The notes below the pieces were generated by a model. That model saw only the letters and a list, made by a program, of their open reading frames with translations. It was not told the DNA's origin and ran no database searches. This document shows positions 42,598 to 53,834 of a stretch of DNA of 64,000 nt, piece by piece; position 1 is the first letter of the stretch, and each line of letters starts with the position of its first letter. The stretch lies in contig JARKIF010000044.1 of assembly GCA_029378245.1 (NCBI GenBank), forward strand, positions 124,001-188,000, written 5' to 3'. Made by a program: the position numbers and the translations under genes. This stretch comes from Roridomyces roridus (taxonomy: Eukaryota; Basidiomycota; Agaricomycetes; Agaricales; Mycenaceae).

Positions 42598-44325
42598 ATG
42601 GGCTTTCCGACGCGAGGAACTGCTTCGAACCTCAAGCGGACTCGCGCCTTTGCGTCGAATGAGGACCGTCGCGTCAAGGCACGACCTCTGACCTCGGCCG
42701 AGTCCTTCGACGGTAGTCTGCAATATATACCCAACGGTACGTCCATTGGCAGGCGCAAACCAGATTCACCAACCTTTGACCAGCGCTGATACTCGCATGC
42801 CCTGGACAACCCGATCGTATATCCAAGAACGACGCGTTGGGTCTGTTGTCCATCGATTTCCACCGTTCCAGTATCTTGACCGCCTGCCTGCTAGTCCTCC
42901 AACTAGTCACCGCTTTCGTCCATCGCCATGAGCCCGCCGTCGCGCTTCTATTCGGCATAACCGAGGTGCGTCTTTGTCTTTACTCGGCCTAGTGAAAGAC
43001 TAATGGATCTGCAGGAGGGTGTTAGGGTTACCGTCCACGTAAACCTCGTCGACCTCCCGCTCAGGCTCTGGAAGTTAACCCAGATGCCCGTCGACAAGGA
43101 TGTCAATTTATTGGGTCACTACGAAGTACGCACACTATTCCATCTCTTATTCGACTCGCGATGCTAAGTTCCCACAGATACCCGCCATGAGCTGGGTCAA
43201 GCTACCTGCGGACAAATATGACCCCGTCAGGGTACGCCACACCGTGTCCCACAATCTCTGCCAGACGGAGGTAATGATTCGGTACGTCGCTTCTCTCTAC
43301 GCACTGCCGTTCCATGCAGACAATACCTACAGCCACGACGACATCATGTTCCACAGCACGGAGTGGATATGGGCCACACCGCCGACCCTTCGGACGCTGA
43401 GCTTCAGCATCCAAACCTCCTTCCGGCGCGAGCCCCAGCACCCCCAGCCAGCCGACCAACCCATCCTCCATATCGTCAGCATTATCGAATCCAAGATCAA
43501 CGGTAACGCGTCCACCTTGCAATCTCTCCTCCCTTACTCAATACACACAGGCATCTCTCACACCTACAGGGTGCTCTTTACGACCAAACGCTGTGCCCGC
43601 ATCCCGGGCGTCGACATCCGGTTCTACACCGACGAGTCCGACATGCTCGCCGCCTGGCGGTCCTTCCTCCTCGCCAGCGACCCCGACCTCGTCACTGGAT
43701 TCAACATCGCTATCTTCGATCTCAATCACCTCATCCTACGAGCGGAGAAGCTTAAGGTGCCGGACTTTGCCTGCTTGGGGAGGATCATAGGTACTTTGTC
43801 CCCATTCCCATGATGCTGTGACCACGACTGAACGCGAACACAGGCGCCCGCGCAAAGGCACTTGAAGTTGCGCCTGGAAGGCCCCGTCGCTTCAGTGACG
43901 CCCCCGTCCTCGCCGGTCGTCTCCAGCTCGACGTCAAGCAATACATCCTCGAGGAACTGCTCAGCGAGTCCGGATCCTCCACGACGACGCCCACGCCCAT
44001 CACCCTCAACGAAGCCTGCCGCCGATACCTCCGCCCCGGACCCGACGACTATGGCCAGGTCTTGGACAATGCTACGATCAGAGACCTGCAGACGAGGACG
44101 GACGAGGATTATGCGCAGCTTGTTTTGCATTGTCTCAAGGTGTGTCTGTCTTCTCACTTACTTCAGCCCGTTGCCTCGATCTAAGCACCACTACAGGATA
44201 CATATCTCACACTACGCCTCCTCCACCGGCTCAAATGCATAGAGAAAGCCGCCCGCGCCGCGCGCCATATCCGCTCCATTCACCTCCCATTCGACCAATT
44301 CTTACGCCACGGACGTAGCTGCTGA
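42598..44325 (+). CDS. Stand-alone DNA polymerase delta exonuclease-like protein without polymerase domain, ~473 aa
   Basis: Seven exons close in frame with canonical sites: 42598-42736, 42784-42965, 43015-43125, 43178-43502, 43551-43790, 43844-44139, 44197-44325. From about residue 90 the protein follows the N-terminal and 3'-5' exonuclease part of Pol delta: LLFGITEEGVRVTVHV, SWVKLPADKY, LRTLSFSIQTSF (Exo I position), DPDLVTGFNIAIFDLNHLIL (Exo II), LVLHCLKDTYLTLRLLHRL (Exo III) and LPFDQFLRHGRS. It then stops, exactly where Pol delta continues into the palm. In Exo I the catalytic Asp and Glu (family FDIE) are Ser and Gln, so nuclease activity is probably lost; the Exo III Tyr is His. The first ~90 residues are unlike Pol delta. 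The role is unknown. Confidence 0.8.
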
Positions 44326-44414
44326 GGCAGGCCGTTTCGTTAATTATATTTCTTGGATAATGAGTCTATGTACAAAATGTAATTATGCATATATCCCCAA
44401 TGTCATTCTTGGTC

Positions 44415-45928
44415 CTACTCCTCGTCTCCATCGCCCGCCTCTGAGAAATAATCCGGAAGAGCGTCTTCCACCGTCTTGATGCTATCTTGTATGCTCCGCT
44501 TTGCCTATCACACAGAATGAGTAAAGGCGCGAAAGAGAAAGAAACAAAAGACTAACCGCCATCCGACAATCATGATGCATATACGTCGCACTCCCCCACC
44601 TCTCAAAATCCCTCTGCACCTGCCTCAACCTCCCCAGCACATCCGCCAAGCCAAGCTGCAACACCGAATCCGCCCTCGTCTTGTCCTTCCAAAACTCCAA
44701 CCAGCTCTGTGTACACCCATGCTGATGCCACGTCGCCCCGCACGAAGGCGCGTGGTCGAAATGCGGTGGGGTAATGCGTAGACGCTCCCAGGTGCCTGTG
44801 AGGCGGTAGTACCCCGAGAGGAGTCGGAGCTGTTGCGCGCGGTTGACGACGAGGCGGCCTTCCTCGTCCACGTCGCCTTCGTTCGCATCGTCTGTAGGTG
44901 CAGGTGCAGTTGTGGCTGCACCGCCGCCAGAAGCCGTAGCTACGGTAGTGGGTTTAGGCTTGATTGGGTCGACCCTCGCACGCTTGACGACGACAGCCTT
45001 CTGCATGACTTCGAGATACGCTGCACCTCTTAGCTGACGTAGGTCCAACTCATCCGCAAGCGTCATCGCAAGGTAGGCATATTGGAGCGAGGAGCTCATG
45101 AGCTGGCGCAGAAGCTGGATCATCGTCGATAACAACTTGTCGTGGCTGCACAATTGCGCAAGGTGGATGAGGCGCGTTAGCTGGGCGGTGCTCGTGCTGC
45201 TCTGGGACGACGACGAGGAGGAAGAAGGTGTATTCGGGGAGAAGGTGTACGAGTTGGGTGGGGGGATGGAGGTGAGAATCGGGCACGGTTTTCGGTTCAC
45301 GTACTCGTTTATGGCGTCAAGTGACCACGTCTCGAGGGTCTTGAAGGAATATTTGTTGGCGATTCGGGCAATGTTGACGAGTTGCGTTAGGTCCGCCTCG
45401 GGTGAATAGACTAGAGCCAGTTCCGGGGGGCTAGGTAGGTGGCATTCAGAGGAAAGGCGGGACCCAATGCATTTCGTGCTCACAGGGCGTACAAAGCCCA
45501 GAGAAAGTGTCGGAATTCAGTGACGGTATCTCCGCTCAGGACGATAGGCCGGTCGTCCGAACGCCCTTCAGCCTCGTTGTTACCTTGCGGTAACGTGAAC
45601 AGAGTTGAGAATGATGAGTTGTCCTTGGATAGTATCGTCCTATGGACCTGAAAGGCTCGTCAAATGACCGGCTTCAAGTAGAATGAGAGCCACCGACATT
45701 AAAGAGCGTATCCTGGACCAAGATAATACAACTGCCATCGTCCAGGTAGTAAGTGTCGTCGCGAACCAAACGAGCCTTGCTCCCGGACGCCGCGGCCAGC
45801 TGGACAGACTCCTTGTCGTCTTCAGCCGACAAGACTTGGAATTTCTCTGGTGAGCCACCGAGCATGGCCTGGCTGTCCGAGCGCTTGCGTTTGAGTGTAG
45901 AATCCACTACATGCAAGGCCGACGACAT
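44415..45928 (-). CDS. BTB/POZ-domain protein, ~452 aa
   Basis: Exons (minus): 45698-45928, 45484-45647, 44557-45430, 44415-44504. The BTB domain appears after splicing: TYYLDDGSCIILVQDTLFNV, HRTILSKDNSSFSTLFTLPQ, IVLSGDTVTEFRHFLWALYA and LVNIARIANKYSFKTLETWS. The C-terminal half has a Ser-rich insert and a helical region ending in an acidic tail. Fungal BTB proteins of this type are of unknown function; the domain mediates protein contacts, in some cases with Cul3. It starts head to head with NOP8, 46 bp between start codons. Confidence 0.82.
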
Positions 45929-45974
45929 GAAAGATGAAAGAAGAGAGAGGAAAGCGCTACGTAAAATTCAAGTG

Positions 45975-47728
45975 ATGTCCTCCTCGACCAACAACATCTC
46001 CAAACGGCTGCACATCTCATTCACGCCTTCTGTGCCCGCGACTAGCTCTGAAGAACTCGCAAAATCCCTCAAAGCTCAATTCGGTCGATTTGGGACGGTG
46101 AAATCCATCGACGGGCTCGGAAAACAGGATGGCGTCGGTCTGCCCAGAAAATTTGGATATGTGGATATCGAAGGTTCCGAGGCGAGTATCACAAAATGTA
46201 CAACGCCCCTCGTAACCCACAACACTCTGGCTGACTGAATGCCAGGCGTGAACGCCATGAGTGGGTCAATCTGGAAAGGTGTCAAAGTGCGCGTCGGCGA
46301 TGCACGACCCGACTTTGCTCAAAAGTCTGTCTGTCCCATCCTCTTTCGACGGTGGCCTTACTTGTACCGCCTTCAGAATCTCTCAAGAAAATGCTGCGGA
46401 ACCTTCTCCTCCCCGACTCAAACGAAAACGCGGCGGCGTCCTTGCAGCGGACATGTCCCTCGTGACTCCCGAATCCGCACCCAACCGACGGGGGTGGAAG
46501 GTCAGCGAATTAGGGCACATAACGCACCCTGTCCGTATGCGTCCTGGGCACCCTCTACCACCACCGCTCGCCACGACCGTGCCGAAAGCCAAGAACAAGG
46601 ACGTGCCTGCAAAGCCCAAGAAGCGACGTGACCCCGACTCGCGTGCCCGGAGAAGGACAATCGACGTGTCGCGTTGGGGGAGCGTGCATTTGACTGGGAT
46701 GTTCCTCGAGAACGTCGGACAGGGCATTCCGGTGCGAGAGGAGGAGGTGGTCGAAGCGGAAGAGGAAACTTTGGAGAGTGATTCTGACGCCGATGTTACT
46801 CCCGCGGTGCAAGCGGCTAAAGCCAAGACATACCCACCCCCGCCTGCCGTCATCAAGGCCGCCCCACCTCCACTACCTCAACCCCAGACCCAAACGACGT
46901 CAGACGCCGTTGTCGACCTCGCAAAAGAAAAATCCCAAACTCTCAGTTTCCTCGATTCCCTTTTCGCGGAACGAGACGAGCAATGGGGTGGGCGCGAGAG
47001 CGTCGACTCGGATGTGGACGAGGAGGAACTGCTCAAGATCGGTGGACCCATGAGGACAAATGAGGACGATGGCATCGAGTTTGTTCCCATGGAGTTGGAC
47101 GAGGCGGAAGGTATAGAAGAGCAAGACGAGGAAGAAGCAGAAGCAGAGGTTGCACCCCCACCACCGGCAGCCAAGTCAAAATCGACGAAGCTCAAGGATC
47201 TCTTCGTTTCTCGCGAAGAAGAGGGTATGTACCGTCCCGCCTTTCATTCGACCAATGCTAATTCGCAACGACCTAGTCGGCTTCTCCCTTCTCTCCCACC
47301 TCGATCTCGACCTCGAGCTGGACGAGGAGCTCGCACACGTCATTCCCTCCGCCACAGTCGAGTCCGACCAAAAAACTGCATCGCTGCAGGTACCTCCGAC
47401 TGCGCAAATCCACACGACGTTCATCTCCCCGTCGTCCCACGTCCAAATAACCCTGGACCCGAAGCAACCCTTGTTCTTCCCGCTCCTCAGCTCATTCCTC
47501 TTTGCCACCCCTTCTTCCTCGTCGTTCAACACGAAAGCGCGGCAGCAGGACATTCTCGACGTGGGCAAGGACAATGGGTGGAATGCGCACTTTTATCGGT
47601 CCGAGACGGACGAGGAGATTAGGAAGAAGTGGGAGGAGCAAAAGGTCGAGTTGACGAGGGGGTGGAATAAGAGATGGAGGGAGGCAGGCAAGGTGAGGAG
47701 ACGCAGGGGCGGTGTGGATGCCGAGTAG
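45975..47728 (+). CDS. NOP8: NOP8/NOL8-like nucleolar RRM protein, ~533 aa
   Basis: Exons 45975-46197, 46246-46324, 46377-47224, 47277-47728. The N-terminal RRM reads RLHISFTPSVP, LKAQFGRFGTVKSIDGLG, PRKFGYVDIEG and WKGVKVRVGDARPDF, the RRM type of Nop8 and human NOL8. A long acidic and Pro-rich middle follows, with a basic KPKKRRDPDSRARRRTID stretch, SVHLTGMFLENVG, and a C-terminal basic end. Yeast Nop8 works in 60S ribosome assembly with Nip7 and Dbp6; the same role here is inferred from the RRM and layout. It is convergent with the next gene (80 bp apart). Confidence 0.8.
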
Positions 47729-47808
47729 AAAGTGGGTAATTACACGTATACAACGAGATCTAGATGCTACATGATTATCCTGAAAGTGACTAGTTTTGAC
47801 GACGATGA

Positions 47809-48420
47809 CTATTTGCGGCTCTTGCCCTTGCCTTTTGAGCGCTTCTGCGGTGCTATGGCGCTGCCACCGAGGGAGGGTTGGTTCCAAGGTCCGTCTGCGA
47901 TCTTTGCTGCATTGGCATTCGCATTCGTGGCCAGGGTAGAGAGACCCATCATGCCCCGCATAAGCTTGTCAATATCCTGCGGAATATCGTATTCCTCCAA
48001 TCCCGCCTGCGAACCTCGGAGCATCGTCTGCTCAAACAGCTCGTTCTCTTCCAACTCGGCGACGCGGTTGCGCAGGTTTCGGATTATCTTTTCGGACACA
48101 ACTGCATCGGTTATTAGCATTCCAATACCAACGTAGAGGCAAAGAGTAAACGCACTCCGTTCCTCCACAAACGTTTCCGGTCTAGGCAACAACGGATCCA
48201 CATCAGCCTCCTCCTCCTCCTTCATAGCGCGCCTCAAATCAAGCTTGACATCCATCTTGCGCTCAAAGGCGCGTTTGTCGAGCATCGTCTCAGAGTCGGA
48301 AAACGATGTTTGGTCGGGCGGGTAGACGCTGCCGACGGAGCTGGCGGGGGAGGGAGAGCGGATGACGGCTGCGTCGCCGTATTCGGGGTTGGCAGCGGTG
48401 GCTGGTTGGGGGCGGGACAT
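47809..48420 (-). CDS. Small coiled-coil protein, unassigned, ~185 aa
   Basis: Two exons (48156-48420, 47809-48101). The unspliced frame is also open through the 54-nt intron, adding 18 hydrophobic residues; the donor and acceptor (GTGCGT, GATGCAG) favour splicing. The N-terminal half is Ser/Pro-rich with an acidic EEEEADVDP patch. Residues 90-125 form a coiled coil (EKIIRNLRNRVAELEENELF), and the C-terminus is basic (KRSKGKGKSRK). I do not recognise the family. Confidence 0.6.
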   Translation of the reverse strand: MSRPQPATAANPEYGDAAVIRSPSPASSVGSVYPPDQTSFSDSETMLDKRAFERKMDVKLDLRRAMKEEEEADVDPLLPRPETFVEERSAFTLCLYVGIGMLITDAVVSEKIIRNLRNRVAELEENELFEQTMLRGSQAGLEEYDIPQDIDKLMRGMMGLSTLATNANANAAKIADGPWNQPSLGGSAIAPQKRSKGKGKSRK

Positions 48421-48740
48421 GACGGCAATTTATCTCTTTTGCTGGGATTCAGCAGGAGGAAGAGTGGGGCATGAATGAATGCGAGGTGGTGGTGGTTAGA
48501 GGCAAGAGACGCGTATACATGAATAAACAACACGCGTGTACAGAAACGTGACTTTTCATTTAGGACCCCAAGCGATCTCCATTGATTCACGGAAGAAAAT
48601 TACATCGATTGGTACAGTTTACAGAGTCGGAGAGAGAGAGTCGCCTCGGAATACATTTCGCAAAGCAACACAAAAAAAGCTCAAGAATACAACACCAACT
48701 ATATTCGAATATGCACAATCGCAGCCTCTCACACGCAGAA

Positions 48741-49454
48741 TTACTTTGGCGGAGGGGTAGGCGGGCCTGGGACACGGCGATTGAGCGATAAGAATTTGAG
48801 GGAGATGCATGTCCTGCTTACCAAATACCCCTCGACCTGGTGCAGCGGGGGCGGGAAGCGGGGCGGCGGCAGTACCGGGGACAGGTGTCGGTGCGATATA
48901 AGGGTTGGCTGGTCAAATCAGTCCAGTACCCAGGTAGCTGGAAGGAGGAGAGGGACATACGACGCCATTGTGCCCAAGCAGGTACATTCGGCTTGGGCGG
49001 CTCAAGTGGTGGGACGGCACTCGGCGAAGGAGGACGCTGCTTTAACGCCCGTTCCTTCCGATCCGCGCGTTTGTTCACCACGCGCCACGCTGGGCGGGCA
49101 GCACCGGGAGCTTCGGGCTCGGGGGCAGGTTCATCGGGCTTTGGCCTCCATTCGGGCTGATACTCGCCTCCGGCCCCGTGCTTGGATTTCACACTCATCA
49201 GCTCGGCGATCTCACTACCGTCGGCGTCAGTACAGTAAACCAAGAAAAGTGTGAATGGACGACGCACAATTGAAGAGCTCGTCTTTCATCCCGCAACTGG
49301 CCAACTTCCGCGAGTAACAGACGGACCTCGCCTGCGAGTGCTTTGGTGAAATCGTTGATGTATCTGCTCATTCAGATGAGTGGCTTTGTGAAAAGAGGGT
49401 GCGGTCAACGCACTTGGGAGCACCGTTGAAGTTTCCTCCTCCTCCCTTGGACAT
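48741..49454 (-). CDS. Small Pro-rich protein with N-terminal coiled coil, ~167 aa
   Basis: Five exons (minus): 49414-49454, 49268-49363, 48961-49214, 48822-48908, 48741-48766; every junction is in phase. The N-terminus is MSKGGGGNFNGAPKYINDFT, followed by a coiled coil (LLLAEVGQLRDERRALQFEI). The rest is rich in Pro, Ala and Glu and ends GRGVFGPPTPPPK. The closed five-exon structure argues for a real gene although the sequence is low-complexity. Function not recognised. Confidence 0.65.
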
Positions 49455-50901
49455 GACGGGTATATGGATGGATGGCCTCGAGGTCAGAGCGAGGTGGACG
49501 GAAGGAAAGATCGGAGTCACACTGTGACTGTCACTTTTCTTCTTTCAACTGCCATCTCAATGGCCGAATTTTGGGCAGAATCGACTCTACTGGCTGGGCT
49601 ACATACGCGTTGCGTTCTCGGATATGGATGGACACTCAGTCTGGGCGTCCGCCTTCTGATGACACTCTCACACCTTGGTCCTTTCCGACTTCGCTCATCC
49701 TTCGGTCGAGATGAGTACTCAGCTGGAAACTAATGAAGAGGAGCATATGGTCTCAAGGGCTGCGTCGCTGTTGATACTGGCGGAGAGTATTATTCGCGCG
49801 TTTGTGGCTGGAATATCCTTCAATTGGACTTGTCTTCGGTCGAGGGAGCGGGCAGAGGGACGGGGATGTACAGATGTTAACAATTGCGTTCGCTGCGTCG
49901 CAGGAAAAGGTCAAGAAGGTGCAGGGACATTTGGTAGAGTGGTTTTCGGACGTTTTACTGGTCAGTGGCTTGGTTGAAATATGTGGCGCAACTGAACTCG
50001 TTCGTTCAAATTGTCAAGACAATTGTGGCTTATAATAATGTAAGTACGAATATCCGTTGGTTCCTCGGACAGTGGAGCGCCCTTTGAAATTGGCATGACG
50101 GCTGCTCGAAGGCCGAAAATGGTGGTCACTGGTGAAGAGCGGCAGATTTCTCAGTCCTGCGTCCCATGACTCTCTCGATGAAGCTTTTGCAATTTCACAC
50201 ACCCGGGATAAATCCTTGTTCGAATAAAAATTGAACAAGAGCGGCATGTGGTGCTGGAGGGCGGCTGATTCTGGTGTACTCTGAGACTGGTCGTGCGGGT
50301 CATCAAGTGAGTAGCTGAATTGGCAATTTATAATTTCTGAGCCCAAAAACAATTTTTCAGCCTCGCAGCTTCTGCAAATGCGAACAAAGGCGAAGAATCA
50401 TGGAAAACGACATTGGCCAATTCCAAGGCGGGGATTTCGGCTGGTCGTTGGTGAGGCGAGTGTTTCAAATGACAGGAGACACGTAGAAAGACTCTTACAT
50501 CGCCCATACAAGTAGTAAAATATGCACGCAGCCGAGGAACATCATGGTAGCTTAGTCTGGTCGGGTTGGTTCAATGAATCAGTTCAGCGGGCGCTCCAGT
50601 CGCGAAGTGAGGAGCTGAATTGATATTCTCATTTCCTCTCAGCCTAGAGACCATTCTTTCAGGCCGTCTGCACCCCTCTGAGCCTTTGAAAATGCAAAGA
50701 AAGACGAAAAACCATGAAAACGACGTTCTCCGATCCCAGGACGAGAATTCCGGCTGGCCGTTGGTGAGTCGAATGTTCCAAATGACGAGAGACGCGTAGA
50801 AAGACTCTCACGTCACGTATACCAGCAGGAATGAGAGCAAGGAGTCGCAGAAAGAGAATTAAAACTCCGATCAGTACGTAAATTGAAACTCCGCGACAGC
50901 G
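49455..50901. other. Long upstream interval of the aspartic protease
   Basis: About 1.45 kb without a supported gene. Short open stretches around 49560-50035 have no recognisable product. The second half contains two diverged tandem copies of a ~220-bp unit, listed next. Confidence 0.5.
50300..50835. repeat. Two diverged tandem copies upstream of the protease gene
   Basis: Copy 1 (about 50307-50515) and copy 2 (about 50607-50830) share, in order, GTGAGNAGCTGAATTG, TCAGCC, GCAAANGCGAA/GAAAATGCAAA, TTCGGCTGG-CGTTGGTGAG, CGAATGTTCCAAATGA-like and GTAGAAAGACTCT. Divergence is high, so this is an old duplication in a promoter region. Confidence 0.65.
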
Positions 50902-50909
50902 TATAAATA
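50902..50909 (+). promoter_or_regulatory. TATA box of the aspartic protease gene
   Basis: TATAAATA is 70 bp before the ATG at 50979, followed by a CT-rich leader (CTCTTCCACCGACCACCACC), a typical strong-promoter layout. It also fixes the start, leaving no room for a signal-peptide exon. Confidence 0.65.
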
Positions 50910-50978
50910 CCTGTCCTCTTCGGAACCCTTCTCTTCCACCGACCACCACCATCTCTTCCTCATTTCATACATACCACC

Positions 50979-52605
50979 ATGTCTCAGTCTACCATTCACC
51001 GCGTCGAGTTCACGACCAACGTCGTCCACATCAACGACGTCAAGCAACGCGACCTCGCGCGCGCCAAGCACCTCGTCGCTGGTCACCAGCCCCATGGGCC
51101 CAACGCGAAGAAGCACCAGCACCCCAAGCAGAGCGGTGATGAGATCCCCGTAATGAACAACGGTGCGTCGAACTACTCTCCCTTTCATACTCCCATCTTG
51201 ACGTTGCTCCAGGCGTCACCTACTTAGCCAGCTGTGGTTTTGGTGAACCGGCGACAAATTGTTCCCTTTTGATCGACACCGGTTCTTCCAACACCTGGGT
51301 CAAGAAGGAGAAGTACAAGGTTACGTCTACTTCCAAGGTGCGTCTGCTATATGCTCTCATGTTCGACTCTAGATCTCCTTCTGACATCGTTCAAGGACAC
51401 GCGCAAGCCTTTCGTATGTTTCCTCATCCTTCTTTAACGCTTCGCCTCACTTCTTCAGTCGATAACCTATGGCTTGGGATCTTGCTCCGGTAGTGAATGT
51501 ATGCGCCTCTTTCTTCGTCGTCTTCCTTCGGTTGACTCAACTTCGCGCAGACACGGACCGACTCACGCTGAGCCAGGACCTCGTTATTGAGAACCAGTCG
51601 ATTGGCGTCGCCGACAAATCTGATCAAATGCCGAACATGGATGGTATTCTGGGAGTCGGCCCCGTCGCCCTCACCAAGAGTGAGTCCTGTATTCTCTTCC
51701 TTGGTCCCGACTGATGTTTTCGTAGACACCATGGCTCCCGACGCATCGAACCCCAACGGCATCGCGACCGTCATGGACAACCTCAAGGGCCAAGACAAGA
51801 TCAAGATCGAGTGCATTGGCATTGGCTACACGCCGACCACCAAACTGAACGCTGCGACCGGAAACCTCTCGTTTGGCGGACCGGATTCCACTCAGTTGTT
51901 TGATTTCCTCTGTCCATTTGTCGTACTGATACCTCCAAGGTGCGACGGCAAGCTCAACTACGTTCCCATCACCTCTACCTACCCCGCATCCGAGTACTGG
52001 GGCATTGACCAGAGCATCAACTATGGCAACACGGAGATTATGGCCAAGTGTGCTGGTATCAGCGATAGTGCGTGTTCTTTGCCTCTTCTCTCAACTCTTC
52101 TCTCATCTCCGACAGCCGGAACGACCCTCATCCTCCTTCCTCAAAGCGTTTACGAGCTCTACCAGCAGAAGACCGGAGCCAAGGTCGACCAGTACGTTCA
52201 CTCCCTGGCGCTATTCCCGCACATCCTTAATTTTTTTTTTCAGGACGACCGGCCTCCTGACTGTAACCCAGGCGCAGTACGAGAAAATGGAGAGCCTTTA
52301 CTTCTGCGTCGGCGGTGTCAGCTCCACGTTTCTCCCTTCCTCGCGCCCACTCACCCTTGTTCCAGGAAAAATACGAGATTACCCCCAACGCTCAGATCTG
52401 GCCCCGCAAGGAGGACTCGACGCTCAACATTCCGTCGGGTGAAATTGCGTTGGTCGTTGCAAGTATTGGCGATATCAAGGCGGGCGATGGTCTTTGCTTC
52501 ATCAACGGCTTTTCGTTCTTGCAACGCGTATACTCTGTCTACGACACGACCAACACCCGGATCGGATACGCCCCGACCAAGTACACCAACGCGACCACCA
52601 ACTGA
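50979..52605 (+). CDS. Aspartic protease, pepsin family A1 (polyporopepsin-like), 10 exons, ~393 aa
   Basis: Exons: 50979-51162, 51213-51337, 51396-51413, 51459-51498, 51551-51679, 51726-51894, 51940-52067, 52116-52191, 52244-52316, 52366-52605. Both active-site motifs are intact after splicing: LLIDTGSSNTWV and SDTGTTLILLP. Other family marks: SITYGLGSCSGSEYTDRLTL, GVADKSDQMPNMDGILGVGP and the C-terminal INGFSFLQRVYSVYDTTN. One exon is only 18 nt (DTRKPF). Unlike most fungal A1 proteases there is no signal peptide: the N-terminus MSQSTIHRVEFTTNVVHIND is polar. A cytosolic or non-classically released enzyme is possible. Confidence 0.9.
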
Positions 52606-53151
52606 GTATCGTTAGCATTAGAATCGCGTGGTTCAATTGTAACAGTAGACATCAATCAACTGCACTCTCCCTTTGGAGCGCTGGAAAAAAAAGCCGATTC
52701 TTGTTTTTCAAGTTGAACCAAAGTTGAACTCGATTTGAACTTGTCCCCACGTGATCACTTTGCCTCTTGTTTCGAACCAACATCATCTGTTGTTCATGAC
52801 ACAGGAATGTCACCGACGGTACTGGATATGTACTACTGTTCTCTGGGCTTACGATCTTGTGAAAGGGACGCACGCCCATTCCGCTTCTCGGTGGTTCAGT
52901 CAAGTCCCGCATATCTTATCGCTCGGACCGTTGTCGGACCGTCCAATGAAGAGATGTTTGCTCCTGTATCACACGTGACCGTCACCAACTCTGCTTTGAA
53001 CCACCATGTCAAAATTCCGGCCCCGGCCCAGTTCTTTCTCGTTTCTAGTATTCTGCCACCTCGTCTGCAGCCAGGGAAGATCGATTCTTCACTGAGCACT
53101 CGACAGCAAGGCTCTCCTCCCCGGCAACGTCATCCCGGAAGGCCTAGTTAA
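52606..53151. other. Intergenic, with TTGAAC motif
   Basis: 546 bp with no supported gene. It contains TTGAACCAAAGTTGAAC (52713-52729), a direct-repeat relative of the palindrome found upstream of the GXWXG genes, then a likely promoter of the lectin-like gene. Confidence 0.45.
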
Positions 53152-53712
53152 ATGGTCGATTTCCAAGGATCCAGCCTCAAATTCGTGGGAGGCAACGCAC
53201 ACGAAGGCAACGCAGTCATCGTCTATCTCTCCCAGTATAATTCCCAGCTCAACCTGGCCAGCAGGTAAGTTTGTGACTTTCCCTCTCAGTCGTGAATTCG
53301 TTCGAGGGCCCCATTTTCAGTGGTCTTTCGTCCCCCACGTCGGACCCAACTTTTATATCGTCAACGGTTTGCGCTCTTCCTTGCAGCTCTCGTACCCGAG
53401 TGCCCCCGTCGTCAATGGCAGCCCTCTATTCTCTGGGTTCGTCGTGTACTCGAAGTTCCCAGCCAATTTCACCCTCCAGGACGCTAGTACTGGCGGCTTT
53501 TAGTACGTGAGCTCGTTGCAATCGTTCTTTTGCTTATTCGCCCTACCCAGCATCATCGAGGCCAATAGCGAACAGGCGCTGACCTCCTGGGCCGCAGTCT
53601 CAGCTCAACCCGAGACGCCTGTACGTTTATCAATGTCCTTTCAGCCGAAGCTATAATTTAACAGGTTACCCTGGCTCCGCTCAAAAGCGGCTTGCAGCGT
53701 CAGCAGACTTGA
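53152..53712 (+). CDS. Small beta-trefoil (ricin B-type lectin-like) protein, ~137 aa
   Basis: Exons 53152-53234, 53290-53502, 53551-53620, 53665-53712. The sequence has the look of a fungal beta-trefoil: GPHFQWSFVPHVGPNFYIVN (a Q-x-W-type turn), GFVVYSKFPANFTLQDAS and EQALTSWAAVS. No signal peptide, as usual for intracellular fungal lectins. An alternative donor at 53271 (GTAAGT) breaks the phase, so I chose 53235 (GTATAA). The stop TGA at 53710 sits where relatives usually have Trp; the frame beyond it would add NITAAPSKA and stop, so the last residues may have been lost by a nonsense change. Family call is tentative. Confidence 0.55.
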
Positions 53713-53834
53713 AACATTACCGCGGCGCCGAGCAAAGCCTAACCAACTCGATGCCGAAGTTGATACCTAGATTGCACCAAGAACTACAGGGCCACAATTA
53801 TCCGGATGTATCTCGTTGTATACCAAGCAAACAT

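Noticed and set aside
43282..43319. Possible 38-nt GT-AG intron in the exonuclease-like gene
   Set aside because: Removing it breaks the frame; reading through keeps MIRYVASL, which fits the conserved Arg-Tyr of Pol delta.
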